From contig CAYUGQ010000106.1 of NCBI GenBank assembly GCA_964444305.1, positions 1 to 9,201 of the forward strand: a DNA stretch of 9,201 nucleotides, read 5' to 3'. Shown in pieces: positions 1 through 6,071 of this stretch (position 1 is the first letter of the stretch; each line of letters starts with the position of its first letter). A program made the translations under genes and the position numbers. The DNA is from JAKFFN01 sp964444305. GTDB lineage: Bacteria; Sumerlaeota; Sumerlaeia; Sumerlaeales; Sumerlaeaceae. Below the pieces are notes generated by a model, which had not been told where the DNA came from, made no database searches, and worked only from the letters and a program-made list of their open reading frames with translations.

Positions 1-2
1 AG

Positions 3-152
3 TGCCACGAAATGGGTATGCAGTTCTATGTGTGGACCGTGGATAATGAGGCCGACGTCAAACGCATGGCCCGCTATGGTGTGGATTCCATCACCACAAA
101 TGTCCCCGATCGCGCCCGTCGCTGGGTCGATGAGGAACTCGGTAAGAAGTAA
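3..152 (+). CDS. Glycerophosphodiester phosphodiesterase, C-terminal 49 residues (partial)
   Basis: Only the last 49 codons and the TAA stop (150-152) lie in the window; the gene starts upstream of base 1. The visible peptide contains FYVWTVDNEADVKRMARYGV followed by DSITTNVPDRA. This is the usual end of the GDPD TIM barrel: a WTV strand, a helix carrying the 'late' residues, then a 'GVD-I-T-P' loop before the last helix. The family hydrolyses glycerophosphodiesters to glycerol-3-phosphate and an alcohol. The catalytic His and Glu residues lie in the missing part, so activity cannot be judged. The stop is 3 bp from the stop of the convergent glycosyltransferase, and an intrinsic terminator for this gene lies at 183-219. 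The family call is fairly secure for so short a piece; cytoplasmic or periplasmic location cannot be decided. Confidence 0.8.
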   Translation, partial: CHEMGMQFYVWTVDNEADVKRMARYGVDSITTNVPDRARRWVDEELGKK

Positions 153-155
153 TCT

Positions 156-1262
156 TTAAAACAGTTTTTCCCACAAATCCGTGATGCGGCTGACAGAAAA
201 ATCGACCGCATCTTTTTTTGCCATGCGGCCCAATGCCAGCCTTTTCGTGTCATTTTTTAAAAGTGAATCTATCGCCCTTGCCAAGGCATCCGGATTTTCC
301 GCCTCCACCAGCAGGCCATTTTTCTTGTGTTGAATCAAGTCGGCCGGACCGCTCGGGCAGTCAAAACTCACCACAGCCGCGCCCAGAGCCATAGCTTCCA
401 GCAGCGCGTTCGGAAAACCTTCGTATCGACTTGAGAGGACAAATATCTCACTGCGCCTCAAAACCGGCCACGGGTCATCAACACGCCCTGGCAGTAAAAC
501 TTGTTCTTCAAGCCCGGCTTCCTTAACCAATTGTTCCAGTCCCGGGCGCTCCCTGCCTTCACCCATGATGACCAAGTGCAAATCAGGATGCTGCGGCGCA
601 ATCTCGGCAAACGCTCTCAGAAGCAGATCAAATCCCTTCTGCGGGTCAAGACGACCCATGGCCACGATGTACTTCCGGGGCAACCAGTTCGGGCTGGGAA
701 CGGCATCCGACCCTGCCCCCGGCTGTACCGGATTTGCAATCACACGAACTTTGCCAGCATTAAGAAACTCTTCCGCCCAGCTCGCCACAGCCCTCGTCTG
801 CACCACAAGCGCGTCACACCATGGGTAAACTTTGCGACGAAGCCGCCGCCAGCCGGCTCCGATCTCGTGACGCCGGGGGTCAATCCGCTCACTCACGATC
901 ACCCGCAGCCCGCTGCCCCGCGTCGCCAGCAAAGTCAGGATGTTTGTAACATCCATAAAGCTGATAACTACCGCCGGATTTTGCTGAAGGATCGCCCGGC
1001 GCAATGCCGTCAACCGCCGCCAGTTATTGCGCAGAGCATCCCATTTTCCCCGCGACGCCCCACTGACACCCAGCCTCACGCGCTCCACTTCCGGGGCCAA
1101 TGCATACGCATCCTGTGAATCTTCCAGCGTAATGATAGAAACCCTGCGCCCGCGCCTGACCCACTCATTCGCCAACAGGGTCATCACCCGCTCGGCTCCG
1201 CCGCCTCGCAGCGATGCAATCACCATAACGATGGGCTTTTTTATGTCATTTCGGTCAGTCAT
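156..1262 (-). CDS. Glycosyltransferase, GT4 family (GT-B fold)
   Basis: This 368-residue cytoplasmic or membrane-associated GT-B enzyme would move a sugar from a nucleotide donor to a glycan or lipid-linked acceptor; the substrate cannot be read from sequence. The N-terminal domain opens with a beta strand and the glycine-rich loop SLRGGGAERVM (about 17-27), typical of GT4 enzymes for surface polysaccharides. The C-terminal donor domain has GRLDPQKGFD (203-212), carrying the conserved Arg and Lys, GEGRERP (234-240), and the EX7E motif at E281/E289 in EGFPNALLEAM. Length is normal for the family. The ATG at 1262 has no Shine-Dalgarno: it lies 7 nt beyond the T tract of the terminator of the upstream gene. 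The next in-frame Met (residue 13) would still keep the glycine loop but has no ribosome site either. UDP-glucuronate from the nearby ugd is a possible donor, by proximity only. Confidence 0.9.
   Translation of the reverse strand: MTDRNDIKKPIVMVIASLRGGGAERVMTLLANEWVRRGRRVSIITLEDSQDAYALAPEVERVRLGVSGASRGKWDALRNNWRRLTALRRAILQQNPAVVISFMDVTNILTLLATRGSGLRVIVSERIDPRRHEIGAGWRRLRRKVYPWCDALVVQTRAVASWAEEFLNAGKVRVIANPVQPGAGSDAVPSPNWLPRKYIVAMGRLDPQKGFDLLLRAFAEIAPQHPDLHLVIMGEGRERPGLEQLVKEAGLEEQVLLPGRVDDPWPVLRRSEIFVLSSRYEGFPNALLEAMALGAAVVSFDCPSGPADLIQHKKNGLLVEAENPDALARAIDSLLKNDTKRLALGRMAKKDAVDFSVSRITDLWEKLF
183..219 (+). terminator. Intrinsic terminator of the GDPD gene, embedded in the convergent glycosyltransferase CDS
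   Basis: A perfect 7-bp inverted repeat, GATGCGG (183-189) and CCGCATC (206-212), encloses a 16-nt loop and is followed at once by seven T (213-219). This is the rho-independent form for + strand transcription, beginning 31 nt after the GDPD stop. It lies wholly within the last part of the minus-strand glycosyltransferase gene, whose stop is at 156-158. Read on the minus strand it is not followed by a T tract, so it should act only in the + direction. Confidence 0.72.
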
Positions 1263-1269
1263 AATTTAT

Positions 1270-1313
1270 AAAAAAAAGCCGGCCAGGCATCTGAGGAAGC
1301 ATACCCGGCCGGC
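1270..1313 (-). terminator. Strong intrinsic terminator after the first GHL10 gene
   Basis: On the minus strand the left arm GCCGGCCGGGUAU (1313-1301) pairs along its full 13 bases with AUGCCUGGCCGGC (1290-1278). Two of the pairs are G-U, the loop is 10 nt, and eight U (1277-1270) follow. It begins 16 nt after the GHL10 stop and its T tract ends 7 nt before the glycosyltransferase ATG. It should largely separate expression of the two genes, leaving almost no room for an ordinary promoter and leader between them. Confidence 0.88.
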
Positions 1314-1329
1314 CAGTTCTGGTAAAAGG

Positions 1330-2880
1330 TTACTGAACCTGATCAATCACCGGCGCATTTTCCACAACAACTCCCGTGGAGGCACCCTTTACTTCAACAA
1401 TGGTCTTTTCGCTTTCGTTTCCTTCGCGATCAACCGCAGCCACCGCCACGCGGGACGGCATGTTGCCCTTGTCATCAGGGGAAAGGGTCAGCGTGGTAGA
1501 CGTAGAAGACATCACCTGCGGCGTCCAGCTCCTGCCGGTCAGTGTATAAACCGTCCACAGCCAGGCCTCTTCGCTGTTACCCGACTTCCACGTCACCGTA
1601 GCAGTATTTGTGGTGGTATCATTCTCCACAGAAACTTCGGGCTTTGCAGGCGCAACATCATCCAGCCACGGAGAAGCCGGCACCAGAGCCGGATCTTTAT
1701 AAACCGTTGCTTTCAGCATGTCAGAGATGCCATTACTGTTGTTCACCAGCGCCTTCATGCTAAAATGCACTTCACCAGAAGCCTCAAGAAAACGAGTCGC
1801 GGCGATCTGGTTGATGATTTCTGTCGGCGTATCCTGCTGAGAAGCAAACTTGGACGTATACAGTCCCGGCCACATGTGGCGGTTGTGATGGTTCTGGTCT
1901 ATCCAATACCTCAGAAGGTTCATGTAGGGCTGAGGCGAAGCCATGGCCCAATAGAGCTGCGGCGTATAATAATCCACCCAGCCCTCGTTCAGCCATTTTT
2001 GAGCATCTGCATACAACGTCTCATACTGATCGAAACCGCTCACCACATCAGGCGGATGTCCAGGCCGGGCGATACCAAACGGGCTGATACCCACTTTTAC
2101 ATGGGGCTTCGTCCGCTTAACTTCACTGTAAAGGCGCTCAACAAATTTGTCGACTGCTTCACGGCGCCAGTCAGCCCGCTCGAGCTGACCACCAGCATCC
2201 TGATAAGCCTTCCACGTATCATCATCCGGGAAGTCCGCACCATCGGCATAGCTTGGGTATGGGTAAAAATAATCATCCATGTGGACGCCATCAATATCAT
2301 AGCGCTTCACCACATCCATCATCACGTTCAGGGAAAGATCCTGCACCCGCTGGTCGGTCGGGTTCAGCCAGTAGTGATTGCCATACTTCTTCGCGATTTC
2401 TGGGTTGGTCTTTGAGATATGGTTGTCGGAAACATTCTTGGTAGAAGGGTGCAGCGAGCGGTAAGGGTTGAACCAGCAATGCACCTCGATACCCCGCTTG
2501 TGAGCTTCTTCCACGGTGAATTCCAGGGGATCATAAAACGGCTCAGGAGCCTTGCCCATTTCACCGGTGATAACGTCGCTCCACGGCTCAATTTCGCTCT
2601 GATAAAGAGCATCAGTCGCCGGACGCACCTGGAACACAACTGCGTTCATATTCAGTTCGGCGCATTTGTCCAGGATGGCGATCATTTCTGCTTTCTGCTC
2701 TTCCGTTGAAAGACCCTTCCGGCTTGGCCAGTCAATGTTGGCTACAGTGGCGATCCAGGCTGCACGGAATTCCCGTTTGATTTCTGGCTCAGGGATGTCG
2801 TCCTGTGCCACAGCGGGCACGCCGCTAAATGCCAGCGCTGCCAGGCTGGCGGCACATAGTCCTCTTTTAACCCAATTCAT
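1330..2880 (-). CDS. Secreted GHL10 (DigH/YngK-like) glycoside-hydrolase-like protein with C-terminal Fn3-like domain
   Basis: The product has 516 residues from the chosen start. Residues 1-26 form a Sec signal peptide (NWVKR, a hydrophobic core, then VPAVAQ), so the protein is exported. The GHL10 (PF02638, UPF0748) TIM-barrel domain spans about 36-345: REFRAAWIATVANIDWP, then QVRPATDALY, EPWSD (98-102), FNPYRSLHP, and the family signature DGVHMDDYFYPYP (197-209) with acidic residues suited to catalysis. The order of motifs closely matches E. coli DigH (YddW), reported to cleave denuded peptidoglycan glycans; substrate here is inferred. Residues about 412-497 look like a fibronectin type III module, absent from DigH. 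The frame stays open to 2937, but only the ATG at 2880 puts the signal peptide at the N-terminus; AAAGGA lies about 14 nt upstream of it. It is probably co-transcribed from ugd and the GGQ gene, and a strong terminator follows. Confidence 0.88.
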   Translation of the reverse strand: MNWVKRGLCAASLAALAFSGVPAVAQDDIPEPEIKREFRAAWIATVANIDWPSRKGLSTEEQKAEMIAILDKCAELNMNAVVFQVRPATDALYQSEIEPWSDVITGEMGKAPEPFYDPLEFTVEEAHKRGIEVHCWFNPYRSLHPSTKNVSDNHISKTNPEIAKKYGNHYWLNPTDQRVQDLSLNVMMDVVKRYDIDGVHMDDYFYPYPSYADGADFPDDDTWKAYQDAGGQLERADWRREAVDKFVERLYSEVKRTKPHVKVGISPFGIARPGHPPDVVSGFDQYETLYADAQKWLNEGWVDYYTPQLYWAMASPQPYMNLLRYWIDQNHHNRHMWPGLYTSKFASQQDTPTEIINQIAATRFLEASGEVHFSMKALVNNSNGISDMLKATVYKDPALVPASPWLDDVAPAKPEVSVENDTTTNTATVTWKSGNSEEAWLWTVYTLTGRSWTPQVMSSTSTTLTLSPDDKGNMPSRVAVAAVDREGNESEKTIVEVKGASTGVVVENAPVIDQVQ

Positions 2881-2901
2881 AATAATTGGTCGTTTCCTTT
2901 C

Positions 2902-2950
2902 AGGTTGATCAATTGACTGAACTGGAGCCGGAGACATTGAAAATCAACCT
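2902..2950 (-). repeat. 8-bp inverted repeat in the leader of the first GHL10 gene
   Basis: AGGTTGAT (2902-2909) and ATCAACCT (2943-2950) are perfect complements 33 nt apart in the 98-bp space between the GGQ gene and the GHL10 start. On the minus-strand transcript the stem closes shortly before the AAAGGA ribosome site. There is no T tract, so it is not an intrinsic terminator. An 8-bp repeat in a space this size can occur by chance at a few per cent, so function is open. The rest of the spacer shows no recognisable promoter. Confidence 0.3.
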
Positions 2951-2978
2951 AAATACGGACTCATTCATCCCCGGAAGG

Positions 2979-3392
2979 TTAATCCAGCTCGGGTGGTTTG
3001 CGACCCGCTTTTTTCTCCGAGTGCCGGGCCTTTGCATCCAGCATTTTTTCCTTGGCCCGCTTGCTTCGCTTGCGCTTTTGACGGCGCAGTTTCTCAATAC
3101 GCTGCCGTTCTGCACTGGCCGCCCCCAGCTTGATCGTTTCGATCTTGTCCGCCAGAATTTTTCGTGCATAATAGCGGTTCAGCGCCTGCGTGCGAGACTG
3201 CTGACACTTGACTTCGATGCCCGTAGGCAGATGCTTCAACTGGACACAGGTGGCTACTTTATTAACATTCTGCCCTCCATGTCCACCACTCCGCACGAAA
3301 GATTCCCGCACCTCCGCCGGATCAATACCAAGCCGCTCCCACCGTTCCCACAGGGCCGCTTCCTTCTCTTCACTAATGCCAAAAATTGACAT
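2979..3392 (-). CDS. Peptide chain release factor-like GGQ protein (ribosome-rescue type)
   Basis: This 137-residue protein is essentially domain 3 of a class I release factor (RF-1 domain, PF00472) without codon-recognition domains. The peptidyl-tRNA hydrolysis motif is in FVRSGGHGGQNVNKVATCV (32-50, GGQ at 39-41), followed by PTGIEVKCQQSRTQALNR. The tail from about 98 is extremely basic (KLRRQKRKRSKRAKEK), as in ArfB and mitochondrial MTRFR, where a basic tail helps bind stalled ribosomes. It probably releases peptides from stalled ribosomes; this is inferred from domain content. I start it at the ATG at 3392 because MSIFGISEEKE resembles the usual N-terminus and length of this family. The base run of Ns begins 8 nt upstream, so the ribosome site cannot be seen. 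An ATG at 3518, overlapping the ugd stop, is in frame only if the gap is truly 100 bases; it could be the real start or another small gene. Confidence 0.82.
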   Translation of the reverse strand: MSIFGISEEKEAALWERWERLGIDPAEVRESFVRSGGHGGQNVNKVATCVQLKHLPTGIEVKCQQSRTQALNRYYARKILADKIETIKLGAASAERQRIEKLRRQKRKRSKRAKEKMLDAKARHSEKKAGRKPPELD

Positions 3393-3399
3393 CAGCGCC

Positions 3400-3499
3400 N
3401 NNNNNNNNNNNNNNNNNNNNNNNNNNNNNNNNNNNNNNNNNNNNNNNNNNNNNNNNNNNNNNNNNNNNNNNNNNNNNNNNNNNNNNNNNNNNNNNNNNN
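3400..3499. other. Assembly gap (100 N)
   Basis: Exactly 100 N separate the GGQ gene from the ugd stop. A round 100 is the usual placeholder for a join of unknown length, so real distance and content are unknown, and any reading frame carried across it is arbitrary. On the minus strand an ATG at 3518-3516 overlaps the ugd stop (TAATG) and opens the frame MSYCDY before the gap, so an unseen gene or the start of the GGQ gene may be hidden here. Confidence 0.95.
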
Positions 3500-3517
3500 T
3501 ATAATCACAATAAGACA

Positions 3518-4888
3518 TTATGCCTTCGTCTTGACCGCAGACGGCCCCGCCTTCGGCGCACCGGAAGTATCACCGTTTTGCAGTTCCAGCGAAGAGGGCC
3601 TGCCAATGCTGTGGTATTCAATGCCCAGCTTACGCATTTTCTCCGGAGAGTAAATATTCCGTCCGTCAAACACCAGCGGCGCGTTCATGACAGCCTGGAT
3701 TTTCTCCATGTTCAGATTCTTAAATTCGTTCCAGTCGGTCACCAGGATGAGAGCATCGCAACCCTCCGCCACCTGGTAAGCGCTTTCACACATGGTCACT
3801 TCATCACCCAGAATCTTCCGGGCGCCTTCAGCAGCGATAGGGTCATACGCACGAATGGTCGCGCCTTTTTTTCTTAGTTGTTCAATGATCTCCAGGCTTT
3901 TGGCTTCGCGCAGATCGTCAGTATTCGGCTTAAACGCCAAACCCAGGATGCCGATCGTCTTGCCGGCCAGATTGCCCATCCGCTCTTCAATGCGGCGCAG
4001 GAAGCGCGGCACGCGGTCAGCGTTCAGATTAATCACAGCGTCAAACAGCGACGTGTCTTCCTCAAAGTTCCGGGCCACACACCGCAGCGACAGCGTGTCT
4101 TTCGGAAAACACGATCCGCCATAGCCCAAGCCCGCCTGCAGAAATTCTTTACCGATGCGGGTATCGTAGCCCATACCCTTGGCCACCTGGGTCACGTCGG
4201 CTCCGGCTTTCTCACAAATATTGGCGATCGAGTTAATAAAGCTGATCTTGGTGGCAAGAAAAGCGTTCGAGGCATACTTAATCATCTCCGCGCTTTCCAC
4301 ATCCGTAATCAGCATCGGCTTTTCAATAGGTGCATATAACTCCAGCAGGTTCATGGCCACAGTCTGGTTCGGCGCGCCAATCACGATGCGGTCCGGGTCC
4401 AGGCTGTCCTGGATAGCCGAGCCTTCTTTCAGAAATTCGGGGCACGATACAACATCAAAATCCACGTCGCGGCGGCGGTTGTCGCGGATTACCTTACGCA
4501 CGAAGTCTCCTGTTCCCACCGGGACCGTGCTCTTGTTTACCACGACCTTGTAACCGTCCATGTGTTCGGCGATTTCACGAGCCACCGCTTCAATATGGGA
4601 AAGATCAGTTTCGCCCGTATCCTTCGGCGGAGTCCCCACTGCGATAAAGATCACAGTAGAACGACGTACGCCCGCGGCCAGATCCGTGGAAAACGTAAGG
4701 CGGCCTTCCTCAGTGTTACGTTTAACCATCTCTTCCAGGCCAGGCTCATAGATCGGCATGATGCCATCTTGAAGCATGGCAATCTTACCCTCTTCCTTAT
4801 CGATGCAGATAACATCGTTTCCGAGATCAGCAAAAACGGTCCCTGTAACAAGGCCGACGTAGCCAGTTCCAACCACACATACGTTCAT
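3518..4888 (-). CDS. ugd: UDP-glucose 6-dehydrogenase
   Basis: This 456-residue cytoplasmic enzyme oxidises UDP-glucose to UDP-glucuronate with two NAD+, supplying uronic acid for surface polysaccharides or for UDP-xylose-type sugars. The N-terminal Rossmann domain starts MNVCVVGTGYVGLVTG (GxGxxG at 7-12). Active-site residues fall where the bacterial family has them: T121 in STVPVGT, E151 in CPEFLKEGSA, K204 and N208 in EMIKYASNAF, the catalytic nucleophile C260 in GYGGSCFPKD, and D264. The C-terminal UDP-binding domain has LAFKPNTDDLRE. About 26 residues rich in Ala, Gly, Ser and Lys follow the usual end near YHSIGR, an uncommon tail. The frame is open to 5011, but the ATG at 4888 places the Rossmann strand at residue 1 and has AGGA 12 nt upstream. 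It heads the leftward block and has a structured leader. Confidence 0.96.
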   Translation of the reverse strand: MNVCVVGTGYVGLVTGTVFADLGNDVICIDKEEGKIAMLQDGIMPIYEPGLEEMVKRNTEEGRLTFSTDLAAGVRRSTVIFIAVGTPPKDTGETDLSHIEAVAREIAEHMDGYKVVVNKSTVPVGTGDFVRKVIRDNRRRDVDFDVVSCPEFLKEGSAIQDSLDPDRIVIGAPNQTVAMNLLELYAPIEKPMLITDVESAEMIKYASNAFLATKISFINSIANICEKAGADVTQVAKGMGYDTRIGKEFLQAGLGYGGSCFPKDTLSLRCVARNFEEDTSLFDAVINLNADRVPRFLRRIEERMGNLAGKTIGILGLAFKPNTDDLREAKSLEIIEQLRKKGATIRAYDPIAAEGARKILGDEVTMCESAYQVAEGCDALILVTDWNEFKNLNMEKIQAVMNAPLVFDGRNIYSPEKMRKLGIEYHSIGRPSSLELQNGDTSGAPKAGPSAVKTKA

Positions 4889-4921
4889 GAACTTCGACAA
4901 TCCTATGTCAGGTAATAGCCG

Positions 4922-4951
4922 TGCCATCGCATGGGTGGGCGTGGGATGGCA
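4922..4951 (-). repeat. 7-bp inverted repeat in the ugd leader
   Basis: TGCCATC (4922-4928) and GATGGCA (4945-4951) are perfect complements with a 16-nt loop, ending about 34 nt upstream of the ugd ATG. There is no T tract. It would be a modest hairpin in the leader RNA, leaving the AGGA site (about 4904-4901) unpaired. Confidence 0.3.
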
Positions 4952-4978
4952 ACATGAAAAGTCACAGCCTCCCACATC

Positions 4979-5020
4979 AAAAATTCGGGTTTCAACCCTC
5001 CCCGAAAGCAAAATTTCGGG
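4979..5020 (-). promoter_or_regulatory. Attenuator-like overlapping inverted repeats in the ugd leader
   Basis: In ugd transcript order there are three elements: CCCGAAA (5020-5014), UUUCGGG (5007-5001) and CCCGAA (4989-4984). The middle one can pair with the first (7 bp, 6-nt loop) or with the third (6 bp, 11-nt loop), but not both. The third is followed at once by five U (4983-4979), so the second pairing resembles a weak terminator and the first an anti-terminator. I see no small leader peptide or known riboswitch core. The arrangement is visible; regulation is a hypothesis. Confidence 0.3.
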
Positions 5021-5040
5021 AGCTTTCCCTTATCTGAAAA

Positions 5041-5068
5041 ACATTAACACCACCCGTGAAGAAATCAA
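5041..5068 (-). promoter_or_regulatory. Candidate sigma70-type promoter for ugd
   Basis: On the minus strand TTGATT (5068-5063) and TAATGT (5046-5041) are separated by 16 nt and would start RNA near 5034, giving a leader of about 145 nt that includes the attenuator-like repeats. Matches to the -35 and -10 consensus are partial, and the promoter signature of the host is unknown. Confidence 0.22.
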
Positions 5069-5077
5069 ACCTGTGCA

Positions 5078-5105
5078 CCATAATAAATTATGGACAAGTT
5101 TGTCC
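5078..5105 (+). promoter_or_regulatory. Two abutting operator-like dyads upstream of the methyltransferase
   Basis: The first dyad is CCATAAT-AA-ATTATGG (5078-5093, 7-bp arms). The second is GGACAA-GT-TTGTCC (5092-5105, 6-bp arms). Both are perfect, have 2-bp spacers, share the GG at 5092-5093, and have centres 13 bp apart. CATAAT (5079-5084) could itself be a -10 box for the methyltransferase, so a protein bound here would block it. The position, within 50 bp of the start and between divergent genes, fits an operator. The regulator is not in the window and I do not recognise the motif as that of a named family. Confidence 0.5.
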
Positions 5106-5115
5106 GAATTAAAAC

Positions 5116-5120
5116 GGAGG
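5116..5120 (+). promoter_or_regulatory. Shine-Dalgarno of the methyltransferase gene
   Basis: GGAGG lies 7 nt upstream of the ATG at 5128, an ideal match and spacing. It fixes the start and shows that this organism does use Shine-Dalgarno initiation, which makes its absence before the glycosyltransferase more notable. Confidence 0.85.
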
Positions 5121-5127
5121 GCTCAAA

Positions 5128-5979
5128 ATGGCCACTGTCGTCGAAGCACCCGTTCACAAGTCAATCCTTAAACCAGCTTCCGGAATGCAGCCGGAAAAGG
5201 TGTGCACTTCTCAACTGGATTCCGCCCACGCTCCCGGTCACTGGGTGCTGGCGCAGCTCGGAAAAAAAGTCCTCCGTCCCGGCGGTTTGGAAGCCACGCG
5301 AATCCTCTTGCGACAGATGAACATCACCACTGCCGATGACGTTGTCGAGTTCGCCCCCGGGCTGGGCCTCACGGCGAAAATGATCCTCGAGCACTCTCCC
5401 GCCTCTTACACAGCGGTAGAACGCGACGACGCCGCCGTAGAGCGTCTGCGGAAATCTCTCCCCGCTGATTGCGCTATATCCCATGGCGCAGCGGAAGCCT
5501 CTGAGCTGGACCATCAGTCCGCATCCCACGTCATCGGCGAGGCTATGCTCACGATGCATCCCGTGCAAACTAAGTGCGCCATTATGTCCGAAGCAGCCCG
5601 CCTTCTAAAGCCCGGCGGCTTTTATGGCATCCACGAGATGGTTCTGAGGTCAGACAACACCCCCCAGCCCGTTCGGCGTGAGCTCTGCCGCATGATGAGC
5701 AAATCCATCCACCATGGCGTGACGCCTCTTTCCACCACCGAATGGCTGGCCCTGCTGGACGAACATGGTTTCGTTCCCGTTTGCGTCGAATACGTGCCCT
5801 TCAAGCTCCTCAATCCCTTGCGGATTATCGCGGACGAAGGCTTTGCCGGCGCACTTAAATTTGCTCTGAACGTCGCCCGCAACAAACCCGCCCGGCGGCG
5901 CGTGCTTAATATGCGGCAGGTCTTCCGGCAGTATCGTCAGCACCTGAGCGCCATAGTGATTATCGCCAGAAAGAAATAG
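5128..5979 (+). CDS. Class I SAM-dependent methyltransferase, substrate unknown
   Basis: The product has 283 residues, with no signal peptide or membrane segment, so it is cytoplasmic. After about 35 variable residues comes GHWVLAQLGKKVLRPGG (37-53), then the SAM-binding Rossmann core: motif I EFAPGLG (74-80), the acidic end of strand 2 in YTAVERD (94-100), and a late LLKPGGFYGIHEM (159-171) typical of methyltransferases in which strand 5 follows 'KPGG'. GEAMLTMHP (137-145) sits where the strand 4 motif is expected. The C-terminal 100 residues are Arg/Lys-rich and form a cap of unknown role. A small-molecule substrate is more likely than DNA or rRNA given the lack of N-PP-Y-type motifs, but this is inference. 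It is transcribed away from ugd behind two operator-like dyads and is followed 92 nt later by the second GHL10 gene. Confidence 0.85.
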   Translation: MATVVEAPVHKSILKPASGMQPEKVCTSQLDSAHAPGHWVLAQLGKKVLRPGGLEATRILLRQMNITTADDVVEFAPGLGLTAKMILEHSPASYTAVERDDAAVERLRKSLPADCAISHGAAEASELDHQSASHVIGEAMLTMHPVQTKCAIMSEAARLLKPGGFYGIHEMVLRSDNTPQPVRRELCRMMSKSIHHGVTPLSTTEWLALLDEHGFVPVCVEYVPFKLLNPLRIIADEGFAGALKFALNVARNKPARRRVLNMRQVFRQYRQHLSAIVIIARKK

Positions 5980-5984
5980 GACAT

Positions 5985-6063
5985 CACCGGGCTTCCGCAG
6001 CCTTCCGGTGCATAACTCCCCACCGGCTTCATATTTTCTCCAGACAAAGTTGCTATCGGGGAG
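5985..6063 (+). promoter_or_regulatory. Possible RNA switch with anti-Shine-Dalgarno between methyltransferase and GHL10 genes
   Basis: The 92-nt spacer holds CACCGG (5985-5990), CCGGTG (6005-6010) and CACCGG again (6021-6026), so the middle copy can pair with either neighbour. Between them ACTCCCC (6015-6021) is the exact complement of GGGGAGT (6058-6064), which contains the ribosome site GGGGAG (6058-6063) of the next gene, 8 nt before its GTG. Pairing of the middle element with the right copy would trap the anti-Shine-Dalgarno in a loop; pairing with the left copy would free it to mask the site. The left copy begins 6 nt after the methyltransferase stop, so terminating ribosomes would cover it. 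No T tract follows. The complementarity is visible; the switch is inferred. Confidence 0.33.
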
Positions 6064-6071
6064 TGTGATTC

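Noticed and set aside
1027..2415. Long open frame of 462 codons on the + strand, antisense to the glycosyltransferase start and the first GHL10 gene
   Set aside because: It crosses two well-supported minus-strand genes and a terminator, is rich in Arg, His and Pro as expected of an antisense shadow, and shows no recognisable domain.
2881..2937. Upstream start of the first GHL10 gene at 2937
   Set aside because: It would place 19 polar residues before a normal signal peptide. The ATG at 2880 begins with NWVKR plus a hydrophobic core and follows an AAAGGA site.
3393..3518. One 179-residue GGQ protein reading across the N run from 3518
   Set aside because: Frame continuity depends on the placeholder length of the gap, and the protein from 3392 already matches the family in length and N-terminus. 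Kept only as an alternative.
4889..5011. N-terminal extension of ugd to an ATG at 5011
   Set aside because: The added 41 residues have no family counterpart, the Rossmann strand normally begins at residue 1, and the extension runs through the leader repeats. The ATG at 4888 has AGGA upstream.
5161..5568. Open frame of 135 codons antisense to the methyltransferase
   Set aside because: It is contained in a gene with intact SAM-binding motifs and a strong Shine-Dalgarno, and has no motif of its own.
5985..6010. CACCGG/CCGGTG hairpin as an intrinsic terminator after the methyltransferase
   Set aside because: The stem is only 6 bp and no T tract follows it.
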